The notes beneath the pieces were generated by a model. It ran no database searches and was not told the DNA's origin. It was given only the letters and a program-made list of their open reading frames with translations. Made by a program: the position numbers and the translations under genes. From Anoxybacillus pushchinoensis (GTDB lineage Bacteria > Bacillota > Bacilli > Bacillales > Anoxybacillaceae), in the NCBI RefSeq assembly GCF_900111795.1, contig NZ_FOJQ01000003.1, forward strand, positions 1-64,000: a stretch of 64,000 bases of DNA. The letters are read 5' to 3'. Positions 26,799 to 35,895 of this stretch are shown here, in pieces; the stretch's first letter is position 1; each line of letters begins with the position of its first letter.

Positions 26799-27824
26799 TT
26801 ATTGCAATGCTTTTTTTAATGCTAATATGTTTTCATTCATAATCGTAAAGTAATCTTTGTTATTTTTTATATCATCGTTTGTACGTGCTTCTAGGTTATG
26901 AAGAATAAGCACGTCTGCTCCAATTTCATTTTTGACAACTTCAGCAATTTTAGAAGTGACATTTTGCTCAAAGAAAATGTAACGTATGTTGTTGTCTTTT
27001 GCGGTTTGAATGATTGAAGCGAGCTGCTTTTGCGATGGTTCATTTGTTGGTGACAATCCTGTTACACTTATTTGCTTGATGCCGTATCGTTTTTCCCAAT
27101 AGCCGTATGCCGCATGAGCGACAAGAATATCATTTCTTTTCGCTTCCTTCATTAATTGCTGGAACTCACCATCGAGCTGTTCGAGCTGTTGTTTTAGCGA
27201 AGTAAAGTTTTGCTCAAAATTTTCTTTTGCTTCAGGCTTTAGCTGGATAAATGTTTGTTTAATCGTCTCAGCCATTTGAATGGAATAGATCGGATCGAGC
27301 CAGACGTGCGGATCTACATCGCCATGATGGTGCTCATCTTCATAGGTATGTTCATCTTCATAGGTATGTTCATCTTCATGGGCATGTTCATCTTCATGGG
27401 CATGTTCATCTTCATGAGTGTGTTCATCTTCATGGCTATGATTTGTTGGAAGTAGTTCCATCCCTTTCGTCGCTTCGACAAACTCCACTTTCTCATTTTG
27501 TAGCGTCTGAATGATCCGATCGACAAATCCCTCCATCCCTTGTCCGATGTAGATAAAAGCGTCCGCATCAGCAATTTGTTGCATCGTTTTTGCTGTCGGT
27601 TCATATGTGTGTGCATCTACACCAGGAGGGTATATGCTTTCGACTTGAACGTGCTCGCCACCAATTTGTTGTGCGAAATGTTGAAGCGGATATACCGTTG
27701 TATAAACGATAAGCTGATCGTTCTTTTCCTCACTTTTCGATTCGTCCATCTGTTCTTGTTTGGAACATCCAAACAATGTTAATGTACTCGCAAGTGCGAT
27801 GGATAAAATGTTTTTTAACTTCAT
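26799..27824 (-). CDS. znuA: Zinc ABC transporter substrate-binding lipoprotein (ZnuA/AdcA-like)
   Basis: A 341-residue cluster A-I solute-binding protein that captures Zn2+ outside the membrane. The signal peptide ends at lipobox LTLFGC (C20). Zinc ligands are H72 in DAHTYEP, H173 in DPHVW and the His of LVAHAAYGY. Between them, residues 129-168 form a His/Asp/Glu-rich loop with about six H-[AT]-[HY]-E-D-E repeats. The ATG at 27824 follows AAGGAGGAG. A Zur-box-like site lies 80 bases upstream. No znuB/znuC permease or ATPase genes are adjacent, so partners must be elsewhere. Confidence 0.92.
   Translation of the reverse strand: MKLKNILSIALASTLTLFGCSKQEQMDESKSEEKNDQLIVYTTVYPLQHFAQQIGGEHVQVESIYPPGVDAHTYEPTAKTMQQIADADAFIYIGQGMEGFVDRIIQTLQNEKVEFVEATKGMELLPTNHSHEDEHTHEDEHAHEDEHAHEDEHTYEDEHTYEDEHHHGDVDPHVWLDPIYSIQMAETIKQTFIQLKPEAKENFEQNFTSLKQQLEQLDGEFQQLMKEAKRNDILVAHAAYGYWEKRYGIKQISVTGLSPTNEPSQKQLASIIQTAKDNNIRYIFFEQNVTSKIAEVVKNEIGADVLILHNLEARTNDDIKNNKDYFTIMNENILALKKALQ
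27330..27440 (-). repeat. 18-bp coding tandem repeat in the ZnuA His-loop
   Basis: About six copies of an 18-base unit close to ATGTTCATCTTCATGGGC (plus-strand reading), with small variations. They encode the H-[AT]-[HY]-E-D-E hexapeptides of the ZnuA-like protein. The near identity of copies suggests recent slippage or recombination, and copy number may vary between strains. Confidence 0.9.
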
Positions 27825-27902
27825 TATTCTCCTCCTTCTAAGAAAGAAAGATGTTTCCTTTCATCAGACAGATAACATCTTTCCCGTTCCTGTTTTATTA
27901 TA

Positions 27903-27917
27903 TCGTAATCGTTACGA
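27903..27917. promoter_or_regulatory. Zur-box-like operator upstream of znuA
   Basis: TCGTAATCGTTACGA matches 14 of 15 positions of the B. subtilis Zur consensus TCGTAATnATTACGA. It lies between the end of yciC and the znuA-like start, giving znuA its own zinc-regulated promoter. Confidence 0.75.
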
Positions 27918-27925
27918 TTTGAAAA

Positions 27926-29107
27926 CTATGAAATAGCCGTAAATGGTGGAAGTGGATCGACAAAAGTAGACCAATCTTCTTTCATTTCTTCGTCTGTTAA
28001 CAGGCATGTATCGAGTGAGGAAGAGATGACCTTTTCATCCATATCGACGCCGATAAACACGAGTTCTGTCATACGATCTCCATATGTCTCGTCCCATTTA
28101 GCACGCAATTCAAGTTCTTCTTGCAACATTTGCTCGCGCTCATGCGGAGGGTACATAGCAATCCACTCACCTGCTCCTTGCAACATAATGGACGGACCAG
28201 CTTGTGAAAGAAGACCGCACATATTGTTGCGCGAGGCAAGCCAGAAAAAACCTTTCGCTCGAACGATTTCAACAGGCCAGTTTTCAAGCCAATGCATAAG
28301 CCGCTCAGGATGGAATGGACGACGGCGGCGATAGACGAAAGAAGAAATGCCGTATTGTTCTGTTTCCGGTGTATGTTCTTCATTTAGCTCTTTCATCCAT
28401 CCAGCAGATTGGCTTGCTTTTTCAAAGTCAAATAAACGTGTGTTTAAAATGTGATGAAGCGCTACTTTTCCATATGTAGCACGAATGATGTTTGCTTCCG
28501 GATTCAATTTGCACAAAAGGGCTTCCAATTCGTCCGCATCTTCTTTAGAAATGCAGTCGACTTTATTTAAAATAATGACGTTTGCAAACTCAATTTGGTC
28601 AATTAATAAATCTACAACTTCACGTGTATCTGTTTCATCCACCGCCTGCTTGCGATCTAACAACGTTTCACCAGAAGCAAAATCATGCCAGAAGCGATTT
28701 GCGTCCACGACGGTAACCATCGTATCTAACCGACATGTTGACGTTAAATCGATTCCAAACTCTTCATCCATATATGTGAACGTTTGAGCGACAGGAATAG
28801 GCTCGCTAATACCGGATGATTCGATAACAATATAATCTATGTTTCCTGTCTTAACAAGTTTCTCGACTTCTTTCATTAAATCTTCCCGCAATGTACAACA
28901 AATACAGCCGTTTTGAATTTGCACAAGCCTTTCTTCTGTACGTGAAAATCCACCTTGTTTAATTAATTCCGTATCAATATTTACTTCACTCATGTCATTC
29001 ACAATAACAGCAATTTTTAACCCTTCGCGATTGCTTAAAATATGGTTAAGCAACGTTGTTTTTCCTGAACCTAAATATCCACTCAATACCGTAACAGGCA
29101 CTTTCAT
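27926..29107 (-). CDS. yciC: COG0523 zinc-responsive metallo-GTPase (YciC/ZagA-like)
   Basis: A 393-residue G3E-family GTPase. P-loop GYLGSGKTT is at residues 10-18, the metal motif GCICC near 68-72, the switch ESSGISEP near 97, and NKVD near 182. COG0523 proteins bind zinc and are thought to deliver it to key enzymes when zinc is scarce. Length and C-terminal domain fit B. subtilis YciC (ZagA). The ATG at 29107 has AGGAGAAT upstream. A Zur-box-like sequence lies 22 bases before the start, so it is probably derepressed in zinc starvation together with znuA. Confidence 0.88.
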   Translation of the reverse strand: MKVPVTVLSGYLGSGKTTLLNHILSNREGLKIAVIVNDMSEVNIDTELIKQGGFSRTEERLVQIQNGCICCTLREDLMKEVEKLVKTGNIDYIVIESSGISEPIPVAQTFTYMDEEFGIDLTSTCRLDTMVTVVDANRFWHDFASGETLLDRKQAVDETDTREVVDLLIDQIEFANVIILNKVDCISKEDADELEALLCKLNPEANIIRATYGKVALHHILNTRLFDFEKASQSAGWMKELNEEHTPETEQYGISSFVYRRRRPFHPERLMHWLENWPVEIVRAKGFFWLASRNNMCGLLSQAGPSIMLQGAGEWIAMYPPHEREQMLQEELELRAKWDETYGDRMTELVFIGVDMDEKVISSSLDTCLLTDEEMKEDWSTFVDPLPPFTAIS

Positions 29108-29128
29108 TTGTCATTCTCCTTTCATAAA

Positions 29129-29143
29129 ACGTAATCATTACGG
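29129..29143. promoter_or_regulatory. Zur-box-like operator upstream of yciC
   Basis: ACGTAATCATTACGG holds a perfect CGTAAT-c-ATTACG inverted repeat and matches 13 of 15 positions of the Zur consensus. It is placed to block the yciC promoter. Confidence 0.75.
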
Positions 29144-29184
29144 TTTATATTGTTTATCATAACGAAAAAAAAGAGAAAGAACAA

Positions 29185-29409
29185 CTATTTTTGCTCTTTC
29201 TCAGGGACAGGATCAAACCCTCCAGGGTGAAACGGATGACATTTTAAAAGGCGTTTGATCGTTAAATAGCCACCTTTTAAAGCACCGAAGCGGCGAATCG
29301 CTTCTAATCCGTAGTGTGAACAAGTCGGGTAGAAGCGGCATGTTGGCGGTTTCAGAGGGGAAATGAAACGTTGGTAAAAACGAACGAGCAAAATAAATAT
29401 GTATTTCAT
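29185..29409 (-). CDS. yidD: Membrane protein insertion efficiency factor YidD
   Basis: A 74-residue protein with an N-terminal amphipathic/hydrophobic helix ([14 protein letters not shown]) and the conserved [15 protein letters not shown] and [12 protein letters not shown] motifs. YidD helps the YidC insertase place membrane proteins. I chose the ATG at 29409, six bases after TAGGTG; the GTG at 29418 is too close to that site. Confidence 0.93.
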   Translation of the reverse strand: MKYIFILLVRFYQRFISPLKPPTCRFYPTCSHYGLEAIRRFGALKGGYLTIKRLLKCHPFHPGGFDPVPEKEQK

Positions 29410-29538
29410 GAGATACACCTACCCCTATTTTTGTTTATTGTAACATAGTTGTTTGAAGCAATTCCAATAAAAAAAGATGAAAAAAGTTGGACTTTTGTGT
29501 ATGATAAAAACGTGACAATTGAAAAAGAGGTGAGAAAT

Positions 29539-30012
29539 ATGCCTTCAGTAGAAAGCTTTGAACTGGATCATTGTGCGGTTAAAGCACCGTACGTTCGCCA
29601 TTGCGGCGTTCATCAAGTCGGTAGCGACGGTGTTGTGAATAAATTTGATATTCGTTTTTGTCAGCCGAATAAAGAGGCGATGCAGCCAGCAGCTATTCAT
29701 ACGCTCGAGCATTTGCTTGCGGTACATATTCGCAAGCATGCCGAGAAGTATGACCATTTTGATATTATCGACATTTCCCCAATGGGATGTCAAACGGGCT
29801 ACTATTTAGTAGTTAGCGGTACGCCAACAGTCGAAGAAATTATTGATTTGTTAGAAGCGACGATGAATGAGGCGTTAACCGTGACAGAAGTACCAGCCGC
29901 AACAGAAAAAGAGTGCGGTCAAGCAAAGCTGCATGATTTAGAAGGAGCGAAGCGATTGATGCGCTATTGGCTATCACAGCCAAAGGAAGAATTGAAAAAG
30001 GTGTTCGGTTAA
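29539..30012 (+). CDS. luxS: S-ribosylhomocysteine lyase LuxS
   Basis: 157 residues. It cleaves S-ribosylhomocysteine to homocysteine and the autoinducer-2 precursor, recycling the methyl cycle that metK feeds. Metal ligands H54 and H58 in HTLEHLL and C126 in ECGQ are present, with the catalytic C84 in MGCQTG and E57. The ATG at 29539 follows AAAGAGGTGAG; the open frame upstream lacks family similarity. It ends at a strong terminator. Confidence 0.97.
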   Translation: MPSVESFELDHCAVKAPYVRHCGVHQVGSDGVVNKFDIRFCQPNKEAMQPAAIHTLEHLLAVHIRKHAEKYDHFDIIDISPMGCQTGYYLVVSGTPTVEEIIDLLEATMNEALTVTEVPAATEKECGQAKLHDLEGAKRLMRYWLSQPKEELKKVFG

Positions 30013-30013
30013 A

Positions 30014-30058
30014 AAATAAAGGTTCAGGCGCGCTATACGTCTGAGCCTTTATTTTTTC
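30014..30058 (+). terminator. Terminator after luxS
   Basis: AATAAAGG...CCTTTATT with inner TCAG/CTGA pairing, followed by a T run; the stop codon of luxS is two bases upstream. The 150 bases that follow to dps hold a plausible TATAAT near 30174 and nothing else clear. Confidence 0.8.
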
Positions 30059-30217
30059 AGTTGGCAATTTATCAGCTATGCTTTCGAAGCGGTAACTACC
30101 AATACAATGGTTACATGTCTCTCTACATTGTTCATGCAAAAACGTATCGTTTTCCAAAAAATTTTTTGTTTGTTATAATGAAAAAGGGGAAAGTTTATAA
30201 TCGAGGAGGGAACAAGG

Positions 30218-30655
30218 ATGAAAGAAAAATTAATTGACATTGTCAACAAACAAATTGCAAACTGGAACGTGTTATATGTAAAATTACACAACTACCATTG
30301 GTATGTGAAAGGGCCGCAGTTTTTTACGTTGCATACAAAATTTGAAGAGTTGTACAATGAAGCGGCACTACATATTGATGAGTTAGCAGAACGTTTATTA
30401 GCATTAGGTGGAAAACCGTTAGCGACGATGAAAGATTATTTAGCGGTAGCTTCTGTACATGAAGCAAAAGGAAATGAAACAGCGGAAGAAATGGTAGCGG
30501 AAATTGTTCGCGATTTTGAGACGATGACTGAAGAATTGAAAGCTGGCATGGACTACGCCGGAGAAATTGGAGATGAAACAACAGGCGATATGCTTTTAGG
30601 CATTCATCAAAGCTTAGAAAAACATATTTGGATGTTAAAATCTTTTCTCGGATAA
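30218..30655 (+). CDS. dps: Dps-family ferritin-like DNA-protection protein
   Basis: A 145-residue four-helix Dps protein that oxidises Fe2+ with peroxide and stores iron in a 12-mer shell, protecting DNA. The inter-subunit ferroxidase residues appear in [17 protein letters not shown] and the following [16 protein letters not shown] block (family pattern H, H, D, E). Length is typical. The ATG at 30218 follows GAGGAGGGAACAAGG. It is a single gene with its own terminator. Peroxide control is expected for the family, but I see no clear PerR box. Confidence 0.93.
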   Translation: MKEKLIDIVNKQIANWNVLYVKLHNYHWYVKGPQFFTLHTKFEELYNEAALHIDELAERLLALGGKPLATMKDYLAVASVHEAKGNETAEEMVAEIVRDFETMTEELKAGMDYAGEIGDETTGDMLLGIHQSLEKHIWMLKSFLG

Positions 30656-30677
30656 GGCGGATTTACCGCCTTTTTTT
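30655..30677 (+). terminator. Terminator after dps
   Basis: AGGCGG-ATTTA-CCGCCT followed by seven T directly at the dps stop codon. Confidence 0.88.
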
Positions 30678-30736
30678 GTATAAAAAAAGAATACCGACTC
30701 ACACTAACCGTAAACGAACGGAAAAGAGGTGGGGCG

Positions 30737-31045
30737 ATGAAAAAGACGTACTATATTTCGGTGGCGCGCGGTGAAATTTCGCAAGTAAAAACGGCTTCAC
30801 CGTGGGATTTTCGCATTGAAGCGACGGACGAACAAATTATTCAGTTGCGTGAATATTTTGATGAGATGTATTCGTCGGATTGGCAATCATTTTGGCGTGC
30901 GCATGTGCCATATGTACAATATCATTATGACCGCCCGAATGACGGTTATGATCACGCGATGAAAAAAGTGTATGGACTTATTTATGAGCTTGGGGATGAA
31001 GAAGCCAAACAACAAATTGAAACGATGGGGATCATTGAACATTGA
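30737..31045 (+). CDS. Conserved uncharacterised 102-residue protein upstream of ytkD
   Basis: Begins MKKTYYISVARGEISQ and contains SPWDFRIEATDEQIIQLREYFDEM and SDWQSFWRAHVPYVQYHYD, a compact alpha/beta pattern with many aromatic residues. No signal peptide, membrane segment or known catalytic motif is visible. I recall similar proteins beside ytkD in Bacillaceae, sometimes loosely labelled hydrolase, which I cannot support. The ATG at 30737 is preceded by AAGAGGTGGGGCG. It ends 63 bases before ytkD on the same strand. Confidence 0.75.
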   Translation: MKKTYYISVARGEISQVKTASPWDFRIEATDEQIIQLREYFDEMYSSDWQSFWRAHVPYVQYHYDRPNDGYDHAMKKVYGLIYELGDEEAKQQIETMGIIEH

Positions 31046-31108
31046 AAGCTGTCGCCAATTGTTCTGTATGGTACAATGAAGAAAACATGCAGTTGAGGGT
31101 AGACGGCG

Positions 31109-31582
31109 ATGATTATATTTCAAGATTATTATGGATATGATGTTCGACTGTCATTTTCTGACCATCCTTTTTCACGACGTCCAAAACATGTTTTTGTCAT
31201 TTGTCGTTACGGTAACCATTGGTTATTGACAAATCACGCAGTACGTGGGTTGGAGTTTCCGGGTGGCAAAGTAGAAGAGGGAGAGACGGCAGAAGAGGCA
31301 GCTATTCGTGAAGTAAGGGAAGAAACTGGCGGCATCGTTCAAAAAGTGACGTACGTTGGACAGTACGAAGTAAACCGCCCGAATGAAATGATTGTAAAAA
31401 ATATTTACTTTGCCTATGTTAAATCTTTGGAACAAAGGGAGTCGTATTTTGAAACAAATGGTCCTGTGCTCATTGAGTATATACCAGATGATATAGCAAA
31501 AGATGAACGATTTAGTTTTATTATGAAAGATGGCGTATGGACGTATACAAAACAAGAGTTACAGCGGCGGGGAATGTTGTAA
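31109..31582 (+). CDS. ytkD: Nudix hydrolase YtkD (nucleoside triphosphate diphosphatase)
   Basis: 157 residues with a Nudix box beginning GGKVEEGETAEEAAIREV (about residues 52-69) and continuing REETGG, matching Gx5Ex7REUxEExGU. B. subtilis YtkD hydrolyses (d)NTPs including 8-oxo-dGTP and is linked to spores and mRNA 5'-end processing. Length and the N-terminal FQDYYG segment fit. The ATG at 31109 has GAGGGTAG about 8 bases before it. It converges on ytlD at a shared terminator. Confidence 0.88.
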   Translation: MIIFQDYYGYDVRLSFSDHPFSRRPKHVFVICRYGNHWLLTNHAVRGLEFPGGKVEEGETAEEAAIREVREETGGIVQKVTYVGQYEVNRPNEMIVKNIYFAYVKSLEQRESYFETNGPVLIEYIPDDIAKDERFSFIMKDGVWTYTKQELQRRGML

Positions 31583-31611
31583 AACCCCACCGCTTTTTGA
31601 CGTGTGGGGTT
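31583..31611. terminator. Hairpin between ytkD and ytlD
   Basis: AACCCCAC (31583-31590) pairs with GTGGGGTT (31604-31611). It lies between converging genes and can end both. The T tract is short on both sides. Confidence 0.6.
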
Positions 31612-32416
31612 ATGCGCCCTTCACTAATTTCTTTTCAAGCCAACTTACAAGTTGATACATGATGCTCGAAAGTAAAGCAATCATAAGTAAACTTAATAAA
31701 ACGAGTGTGAAGTTAAACACCTGGAACCCGTAAATAATCATATAACCGAGTCCTTGTTTAGAGACGAGGAATTCACCAACAATAACACCGACCCAAGATA
31801 AACCGACGTTTACTTTTAACGTTGAAATGATTGTAGGAAATGAAGCGGGTAAAATAGCTTCTATGAACCATTGTCGCTTCGTTGCGCCGAATGTTTGGAG
31901 CACTTTTATATAATTTGCATCGACTTCTTTAAACGATGTATAGACGACAATGGTTGTAATGATGATCGAAATGATCGCTCCCATAGCTACAATTGATGTC
32001 ATATTCGGTCCGAGTGCGACAATTAAAATTGGCCCAAGCGCCACTTTTGGCATCGCGTTTAAAATGACTAAATACGGATCAACGATTTTTGATACACGCG
32101 GAAACCACCAAAGCATCGTAGCGAAACAAACACCGATAATTGTACCAACGATAAAGCCGAGTACAGTTTCTGTCAATGTTACTGTTGTATGCGCAAGCAA
32201 CGTATGATCGCGTAGTTTGGTAATTAACAAATGCCAAACTGAGGATGGCGAGCTGAACAAGAGAGGATCGATCCAGCGGAAGCGGCTCGCTATTTCCCAT
32301 AAGCTAAAAAATAAAACCATAATCATTATTTGAAAAAGACGGACGATTCGTTTTTCTCGTTTTTCATGTGATAGATGTTGATCATATATGCGTTGTAACC
32401 ATTCATGTTTGTTCAA
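31610..32416 (-). CDS. ytlD: ABC transporter permease (YtlD-like, SsuC/ThiX type)
   Basis: A 268-residue permease with about six membrane segments and the inner-loop EAA-type motif [24 protein letters not shown] near residue 185, where the ATPase docks. It belongs to the nitrate/sulfonate/taurine/thiamine-precursor permease family. The TTG start at 32416 follows AAGGAG and overlaps ytlC by 14 bases. Last gene of ytlA-C-D. The substrate is not clear from the sequence. Confidence 0.85.
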   Translation of the reverse strand: MNKHEWLQRIYDQHLSHEKREKRIVRLFQIMIMVLFFSLWEIASRFRWIDPLLFSSPSSVWHLLITKLRDHTLLAHTTVTLTETVLGFIVGTIIGVCFATMLWWFPRVSKIVDPYLVILNAMPKVALGPILIVALGPNMTSIVAMGAIISIIITTIVVYTSFKEVDANYIKVLQTFGATKRQWFIEAILPASFPTIISTLKVNVGLSWVGVIVGEFLVSKQGLGYMIIYGFQVFNFTLVLLSLLMIALLSSIMYQLVSWLEKKLVKGA

Positions 32417-33173
32417 TGTTCTCTAACTCCTTCCAAATCATTTGAAAGAGCGGTGGAAAATCTGGATGTTGGCGAGCTTGAAACGGTGTGCATGCTTTTA
32501 ATGAATCTGGAACGGTAACGATTTTTTGAATTTTTCCCGGCCTTGCGGTAAATAAAACGATGCGATCGCTCATCGCAATAGCTTCGCCAATATCGTGCGT
32601 GACGAGAAGGGCAGTTTTTCGATATTGTTTTAACGTCTCCCATACGAGGTCTTCAAGCTTCAGTTTTGTTTGATAATCAAGCGCTGAGAATGGCTCATCG
32701 AGCAATAATATTTTCGGATCGGTTGCGAGTGTTCGTACGAGTGCGGCGCGCTGGCGCATCCCCCCAGATAATTCATTCGGATAGCGGTCGTCGACGTCAC
32801 GCAACCCGATTTGGTGTAAAAGAGCGAGTGTTTGTTTTTCTGTTTTCTCACTATATTTTCCAGTTAGCTTTAATCCGAGTGTGACGTTTTGTTTGATCGT
32901 TTTCCAAGGGAACAAATAGTCATGTTGTAGCATATATCCGATCGTTTGACGCATGGTGTATATTTCTTTTCCTTCAATCAACACTCGTCCTTTTGTCGGT
33001 TCAATCAATCCAGCAATGATGGAAAGGAGCGTCGTTTTTCCGCAGCCGCTCGGGCCAAGAAAGGAGAGAAATTCTCCCCTCTCGACATTTAGCGACAAAT
33101 GATCAAGAGCCAATACGGCGGACTGATTCGTGACGTAGGCGTGCATCACTTGATCAACCGTTAAAATGGGCAT
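32403..33173 (-). CDS. ytlC: ABC transporter ATPase (YtlC-like)
   Basis: A 256-residue ATPase with Walker [10 protein letters not shown] near residue 40, signature [13 protein letters not shown] near 135, Walker [13 protein letters not shown] near 155 and the H-loop [10 protein letters not shown] near 190. It powers uptake with YtlA and YtlD. I chose the ATG at 33173, six bases after AGAGGTG; a GTG at 33182 overlaps that site. Confidence 0.88.
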   Translation of the reverse strand: MPILTVDQVMHAYVTNQSAVLALDHLSLNVERGEFLSFLGPSGCGKTTLLSIIAGLIEPTKGRVLIEGKEIYTMRQTIGYMLQHDYLFPWKTIKQNVTLGLKLTGKYSEKTEKQTLALLHQIGLRDVDDRYPNELSGGMRQRAALVRTLATDPKILLLDEPFSALDYQTKLKLEDLVWETLKQYRKTALLVTHDIGEAIAMSDRIVLFTARPGKIQKIVTVPDSLKACTPFQARQHPDFPPLFQMIWKELENIEQT

Positions 33174-33178
33174 TATGT

Positions 33179-34159
33179 TCACCTCTTTTTCGCATTTTCG
33201 GCAAACGATGTATTGACTAAAATAGAGTGATCGACGTACGACGGTAATTCATTTGCATCTTTCATGATGTTTTGCAGATGGTTCCACTCTTCCTCATCTA
33301 AAATCGGATCTGTAGCGTATGAGCCTTGTTTTTTATAGCGATCGACGACTTTTTCAATGAGCGCGACATCCGTATTTTCAAAGTACGGTTGAATGACTGT
33401 TGCAATCTCTTTGGCGTCATGTGTTTGCACCCATTGTTGAGCTTTATAAAGAGCTCGTGTGAATTTATCAATCACATCTTTATTTTTTTCAATGAAGCTT
33501 TGTTTCGCCATAAATGTTGTGTATGGGAGATGGCCAGACTCTGTTCCAAATGAGGCGACAATATATCCTATTCCTTCTTGTTCAAATATGCTAGCAGTCG
33601 GTTCAAATAGCTGTACGAAATCGCCTGTTCCGCTCGCGAACGCATTAGCAATATTCGCAAATTCAATATTTTGAATAAGGTTTAAGTCTTTATGCGGATC
33701 AATTCCGTGCTGTTTGAGCACATACTCTCCAACCATTTGTGGCATGCCGCCTTTTCTCTGTCCTAAAAATGTACTTCCTTTCAATTGATCCCATGTGAAG
33801 TTTGCAATCGGTTCGCGTGAAACTAAAAATGTTCCGTCTGTTTGTGTCAACTGGGCAAAGTTGATGGCCGGATCAACAGCACCTTGGCTATATACGTAAA
33901 TGGACGTTTCCGAACCGACGAGCCCAATATCTGCTCCGTTCGATAAAAGGGTCGTCATCGTTTTATCACCGCCCCACGTTGTATTTAGCTCAATATGAAT
34001 CCCTTCTTCAGCAAAAAAACCTTTTTCAATGGCAACATATTGTGGTGCATAAAAAATGGAGCGGGTTACCTCTGCAACGCGCAACGTTTTTACATCATTT
34101 GATGAGCAAGCTGTAAGTAAGAACATGAAAATAATGAACAAAAATCCCCATTTTCGCAT
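33179..34159 (-). CDS. ytlA: ABC transporter substrate-binding lipoprotein (YtlA-like, NMT1/THI5 type)
   Basis: A 326-residue lipoprotein with signal peptide and lipobox LLTAC (Cys 18). The mature part has the NMT1/THI5-like pattern RSIFYAPQYVAIEKGFFAEE and an aromatic- and Asp-containing ligand region. Relatives bind thiamine pyrimidine precursors, sulfonates or similar small molecules; the ligand here is unknown. The ATG at 34159 follows AGGGGAAATGC. No riboswitch is visible in the 75 bases upstream, which argues mildly against thiamine control. Confidence 0.85.
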   Translation of the reverse strand: MRKWGFLFIIFMFLLTACSSNDVKTLRVAEVTRSIFYAPQYVAIEKGFFAEEGIHIELNTTWGGDKTMTTLLSNGADIGLVGSETSIYVYSQGAVDPAINFAQLTQTDGTFLVSREPIANFTWDQLKGSTFLGQRKGGMPQMVGEYVLKQHGIDPHKDLNLIQNIEFANIANAFASGTGDFVQLFEPTASIFEQEGIGYIVASFGTESGHLPYTTFMAKQSFIEKNKDVIDKFTRALYKAQQWVQTHDAKEIATVIQPYFENTDVALIEKVVDRYKKQGSYATDPILDEEEWNHLQNIMKDANELPSYVDHSILVNTSFAENAKKR

Positions 34160-34232
34160 GCATTTCCCCTCTTTCCTTTCGTTTGCTTTATCGTATGCGC
34201 CTAACGAAAATGTGTGAATTCCCTAAAAAGAA

Positions 34233-34262
34233 AACCGTCGAGCATACATAGCTCGACGGTTT
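34233..34262 (-). terminator. Terminator after the 80-residue gene
   Basis: AACCGTCGAGC (34233-34243) and GCTCGACGGTT (34251-34261) form a perfect 11-bp stem. On the minus strand it begins inside the stop codon of the gene at 34261 and is followed by TTTTC then T-rich sequence. Confidence 0.85.
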
Positions 34263-34503
34263 AGTTAATCGAATGCAAGGCGATTAATTCATATGTAACG
34301 ATCGTTGTCCCGTTTTCAAGAACGAGTTTTTTGACGACAGCTTGTCCTGTCACTTCTCCGTGCTTTGTCCGTCTTACTTCTAAAGGAACATCCATTGGAT
34401 ATAAGCGATACCCTTCCTTCTCCAAAATAAATAAGTTATGCTCGATCCGTTTTTCCTTTCCGTTTGTGACAATCATCGTTTGTACTTCTAATGGCATGCC
34501 CAT
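34261..34503 (-). CDS. Small conserved protein resembling DUF2584
   Basis: 80 residues beginning MGMPLEVQTMIVTNGKEKR, with the block YPMDVPLEVRRTKHGEVTG and a C-terminal VTYELIALHS. All-beta character; no signal peptide. It recalls the DUF2584 family of Bacillaceae, whose function is unknown; I am moderately sure of the family. I chose the ATG at 34503, six bases after GGGGTG; a GTG at 34512 would be too close. It is monocistronic. Confidence 0.75.
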   Translation of the reverse strand: MGMPLEVQTMIVTNGKEKRIEHNLFILEKEGYRLYPMDVPLEVRRTKHGEVTGQAVVKKLVLENGTTIVTYELIALHSIN

Positions 34504-34628
34504 GTATTTCACCCCATACTGTGCGCTTTTACCTTCATTGAAACATATTTATTATGAATGTACAACTACATCGTATATGTTTATACCAAATAGTAAAAAT
34601 AAATCATATGATCAGGTAATAAATTTTG

Positions 34629-34658
34629 TTGACAGGACGAGAATGTAAATGATACGAT
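34629..34658 (+). promoter_or_regulatory. Probable promoter of the desaturase gene
   Basis: TTGACA (34629-34634), 18 bases, TACGAT (34653-34658), giving a leader of about 75 bases before the likely start at 34741. In B. subtilis desaturase genes respond to cold through DesKR; no DesR-like site is obvious here. Confidence 0.5.
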
Positions 34659-34740
34659 GGCAGTAAGCTTAAAAGAGAAATGTATCAATATTCGTTTCTT
34701 TTAAGTGAAGTTTTTACGTATGAGGGGAGTTTTTTATTAC

Positions 34741-35826
34741 ATGAAACAATTTCATTCATTCGGGTGGTATGCAGCTCGTATTGCTCCGTATTTGCCCGAA
34801 GAAGCATTTCGTCCTGTTCCGTCTCGATTGTTTGGTGGGCTTGCTTACATGTTCGTTTTAGTCAGTAGCATTATGACGATTTCTCTACTTGATCTTCATT
34901 GGGCGTGGAACGGATTGCTTTCTATCGTTATCGGTTTTTGTTTTGCGGGTTTAGGTTTTCTAGGGCATGAAATTTTGCACGGGACAGTTGTCAAACGGGC
35001 ATGGCTTCGTGATTTGTTAGGAGGGATTGCCTTTTTGCCGCTTTGTACAGGACCGAAGCTGTGGAGAAAGTGGCATAACGCCACACACCATGTGCATACA
35101 CAGCATGAGGAGCTCGATCCTGATGCATGGCCGACGATCAAACGTTTAGCTCAAAGTCGTTTTCTCCGTTGGATTTATCGTATTCCGTTTCCTATTCGTG
35201 CGTTTTTCTCGTTTTTGTCATTAGCAGGGATGTTTACCGTTCATTCGCTTCATATGCTTCTTCATTTTTGGAAGGAGTTTGAGCGCGGAAGTCGTCGTGC
35301 TGTATTTTGGCAGTTTGTATTGCCATGGTCGGTATGGATTGGTTTGCTTTTTGCGATTGGCATTGAGAAATGGATATTCGCGTTTGTTCTTCCTTTGCTA
35401 ATTGGCAATGCGATTGTTATGGGATACATTTCAACGAACCATCGTTTAAATCCGCTCGTTCCGGTCAACGATCCGTTAGCGAACAGTTTAACAGTTATCG
35501 TTCCGAAGTGGGTAGATGTGTTACATTTTAACTTTTCCCATCATACAGAACATCACTTATTTCCAGCGATGAGCTCAAAATATTATCCGTTAGTGAAGCA
35601 ATATATTAAACAACTATGGCCGGATCGTTATCATGAAATGCCGATGACAAAAGCGTTAATTGCGCTATGGAAGACGCCACGGCTTTATCATGAACAAACG
35701 GAGCTGATCGAACCACGCGGGGGGCACGTGTACGGAACGCTTGGAAACGGATTAAATATAGATGACATTTCGGATAAAGGGAAAGAAGAAGATATCACTA
35801 TAAAAAAAATAGCTAAGCAAAAATAA
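34741..35826 (+). CDS. Membrane fatty acid desaturase
   Basis: A 361-residue di-iron membrane desaturase that introduces a double bond in acyl chains. Three histidine boxes are visible: HEILH (near residue 77), HNATHH (near 112) and HHTEHH (near 275), among four or more membrane segments. The order fits acyl-lipid desaturases but the protein is not close to B. subtilis Des. The C-terminal 35 residues are hydrophilic. The ATG at 34741 follows GAGGGGAG at 11 bases; upstream in-frame starts (34705, 34720) have poorer sites. Regiospecificity cannot be told. Confidence 0.85.
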   Translation: MKQFHSFGWYAARIAPYLPEEAFRPVPSRLFGGLAYMFVLVSSIMTISLLDLHWAWNGLLSIVIGFCFAGLGFLGHEILHGTVVKRAWLRDLLGGIAFLPLCTGPKLWRKWHNATHHVHTQHEELDPDAWPTIKRLAQSRFLRWIYRIPFPIRAFFSFLSLAGMFTVHSLHMLLHFWKEFERGSRRAVFWQFVLPWSVWIGLLFAIGIEKWIFAFVLPLLIGNAIVMGYISTNHRLNPLVPVNDPLANSLTVIVPKWVDVLHFNFSHHTEHHLFPAMSSKYYPLVKQYIKQLWPDRYHEMPMTKALIALWKTPRLYHEQTELIEPRGGHVYGTLGNGLNIDDISDKGKEEDITIKKIAKQK

Positions 35827-35895
35827 AGCGTCGCGTGCCGGCGCTTTTCTTATATGTTGAGAGACGTGGCAAAATACGCCACGCCTTATTTTTTC
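35825..35895 (+). terminator. Two hairpins after the desaturase gene
   Basis: AAAGCG/CGCTTT (35825-35847) sits at the stop codon and ends in four T. CGTGGC/GCCACG (35865-35883) is followed by TTATTTTTT. The second is the stronger terminator. Confidence 0.6.

Noticed and set aside
27330-27440. Short 18-bp tandem repeat as CRISPR or non-coding satellite
   Set aside because: The repeat is a multiple of three, stays in frame and encodes the His-rich loop of the ZnuA-like protein.
30150-30217. A PerR box before dps
   Set aside because: Only a half-site-like TTATAATG is present; it is equally explained as the -10 region, so I did not call it.
34160-34232. A thiamine (THI-box) riboswitch ahead of ytlA
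   Set aside because: The leader is only about 70 bases and none of the conserved TPP riboswitch blocks are visible.
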